A stretch of 32,905 bases of DNA, taken from contig NZ_MECL01000185.1 in the NCBI RefSeq assembly GCF_014596445.1, positions 1-32,905 on the forward strand. Reading direction: 5' to 3'. Below the pieces are notes generated by a model. That model saw nothing but the letters and a program-made list of their open reading frames with translations, was not told the DNA's origin and did not search any database. This document shows positions 31,990 to 32,905 of the stretch, one piece after another. Source of the stretch: Streptomyces sp. CBMA29 (GTDB taxonomy: Bacteria; Actinomycetota; Actinomycetes; Streptomycetales; Streptomycetaceae). The first letter of the stretch is position 1. The number at the start of each line of letters is the position of its first letter. Both the position numbers and the translations under genes were made by a program.

Positions 31990-32640
31990 CTAGTCGTCCA
32001 GGCCCTCGGCCGCCCGGCGGCGGCGCAGTTCCACGATCGCGCGGCGGCGGGCCAGGCGGTGGGTGCGGCGGATCTGGGCCTCCTGCCAGCGGCGGCGGTC
32101 GCGGTCGGTCTCGGGCAGGACGGGCGGTACGTGCCGGGGCTTGCCCTCGACGTCGACCGCGACGAAGACGAGGTAGGCGCTGGCGACCTGCTTGGCGACG
32201 CCCGACTCGTTCCAGCGCTCGGCCATGACGCGGACGCCGACCTCCATGGAGGTGCGGCCGGTCCAGTTGACCTGGGCCTTCACAGCGAGGAGGTCACCGA
32301 CCCTGACCGGTTCGAGGAAGATCATCTCGTCCATCGCGCCGGTGACGGCGGGGCCGCCCGAGTGCCGTCCCGCGACGGCGCCCGCCGCGTCGTCCACCAG
32401 CTTCATGACGACGCCGCCGTGGACGGTGCCCAGCAGATTGGTGTCGTGCGCGCTCATGATGTGCGAGAGCGTGATGCGGGACGCCGAGGTCGGCTTGCCC
32501 GGAAGCGCCGCTCCGTCGGGAGCGGGGACGTCGGGCGTGGCCAGGGCCTCGGGCGTCGCCAGGGCGTCAGGCGCGAGAGCCTCAGGCGTGGCCAGGGCCT
32601 CAGGGGCAGCCGGGCTCTCGGGGGTGGGGCGATCGATCAT
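31990..32640 (-). CDS. Acyl-CoA thioesterase, hotdog fold
   Basis: A 216-aa protein that would hydrolyse acyl-CoA to free acid and CoA in the cytoplasm. The hotdog domain (about 54-175) has the family signature HDTNLLGTVHGGVVMKLVDD, followed by DEMIFLEPVRVGDLLAVKAQ. The N-terminal ~50 residues are an Ala/Pro/Glu repeat (ALATPEALAP type) unlike the usual family start. A basic Arg-rich C-terminus extends the fold. ATG at 32640 has TAAGGT 7 nt upstream and only a weak Shine-Dalgarno, so a leaderless mRNA or a start at a later codon are both possible. It has no clear link to the LCP genes on either side. Confidence 0.88.
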   Translation of the reverse strand: MIDRPTPESPAAPEALATPEALAPDALATPEALATPDVPAPDGAALPGKPTSASRITLSHIMSAHDTNLLGTVHGGVVMKLVDDAAGAVAGRHSGGPAVTGAMDEMIFLEPVRVGDLLAVKAQVNWTGRTSMEVGVRVMAERWNESGVAKQVASAYLVFVAVDVEGKPRHVPPVLPETDRDRRRWQEAQIRRTHRLARRRAIVELRRRRAAEGLDD

Positions 32641-32757
32641 GACAGCAACCTTATGTCCGTTGCGAAACGGTCGCGGCCGGTGGCCGAATGCATCGGGTCT
32701 GCTACAGAACCGCCGTGGATTCCCGGTCGTCGCCCGAGGCCGGGCACACTTTCCAGC

Positions 32758-32905
32758 ATGAACGGTTGGAGCGATGACACCGAGCAGCGCCGCGGCGCCG
32801 AGCCGCCGCTGCCCCCTGAACTGTCGCCGCGCCGGGCCGCCGCCGCGGGCGGGGTACCGCCGCAGCCCGTCCGACGTCCCGGCCCCGCGGGACCCGCGGG
32901 TCCCG
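32758..32905 (+). CDS. Start of a gene at the right edge, probably another LCP-family protein
   Basis: An ATG at 32758 opens a frame that continues past the window end (49 codons visible). It begins MNGWSDDTEQRRGAEPPLPP and becomes Pro/Arg/Ala-rich. Such a disordered, charged N-terminus is common before the membrane helix of LCP proteins, and several LCP genes precede it, so that is my guess. The visible part has no domain. No Shine-Dalgarno is seen; CACACT lies 7 nt before the ATG. Confidence 0.6.
   Translation, partial: MNGWSDDTEQRRGAEPPLPPELSPRRAAAAGGVPPQPVRRPGPAGPAGP

Overview
The window looks like chromosomal DNA of a Streptomyces or a close relative. GC is very high with strong third-position G/C bias, GTG and TTG starts are common, a WhiB regulator sits beside F420 genes, and the left edge is a typical Streptomyces 16S rRNA leader. 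The gene order also follows the conserved actinobacterial block known from Mycobacterium tuberculosis (sahH, manA, an SIS protein, manB, a DUF3499 protein, a metallopeptidase, whiB2, fbiA, fbiB, GDP-mannose pyrophosphorylase, then LCP proteins). The species cannot be told from sequence reading alone.

Layout. Positions 1-383 hold the promoters and leader of a leftward rRNA operon whose 16S gene lies outside the window. From 414 to 8780 the genes run leftward: a 204-aa unknown protein, ahcY (methyl cycle), a CDF cation transporter, manA, an SIS-domain isomerase-like protein, a Trm112-like zinc peptide, manB and a DUF3499 protein. A zincin-like metallopeptidase runs rightward from 8997. A 1284-aa membrane glycosyltransferase and a translationally coupled DUF5719 protein run leftward to 14850, followed by whiB. 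Rightward from 15925 come a small polycysteine ORF, a cysteine dioxygenase, fbiA and fbiB (coenzyme F420). A 1-kb noncoding stretch (18957-19962) follows, with two inverted ~210-bp arms around a G-rich tandem array. An AlkA-like glycosylase and manC run leftward. From 22347 come a TIGR03089-like protein, three LytR-CpsA-Psr (LCP) proteins, a leftward family 2 glycosyltransferase, a fourth LCP protein, a leftward acyl-CoA thioesterase and the start of another gene at the right edge.

Function. manA, manB and manC together would give fructose-6-phosphate to mannose-6-phosphate to mannose-1-phosphate to GDP-mannose. That fits the two glycosyltransferases and the LCP proteins, a family that attaches glycopolymers to the cell wall. 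The F420 pair and whiB are embedded in this sugar and cell-wall neighbourhood.

The most interesting signals are a 32-codon ORF with six Cys codons (15925-16023) upstream of cysteine dioxygenase, apparently leaderless; the inverted-repeat and minisatellite element at 18974-19957 with an A-B-B-A-B-B-A order of repeat types; and several genes with a TAnnnT hexamer 6-8 nt before the start codon and no good Shine-Dalgarno, suggesting leaderless mRNAs.
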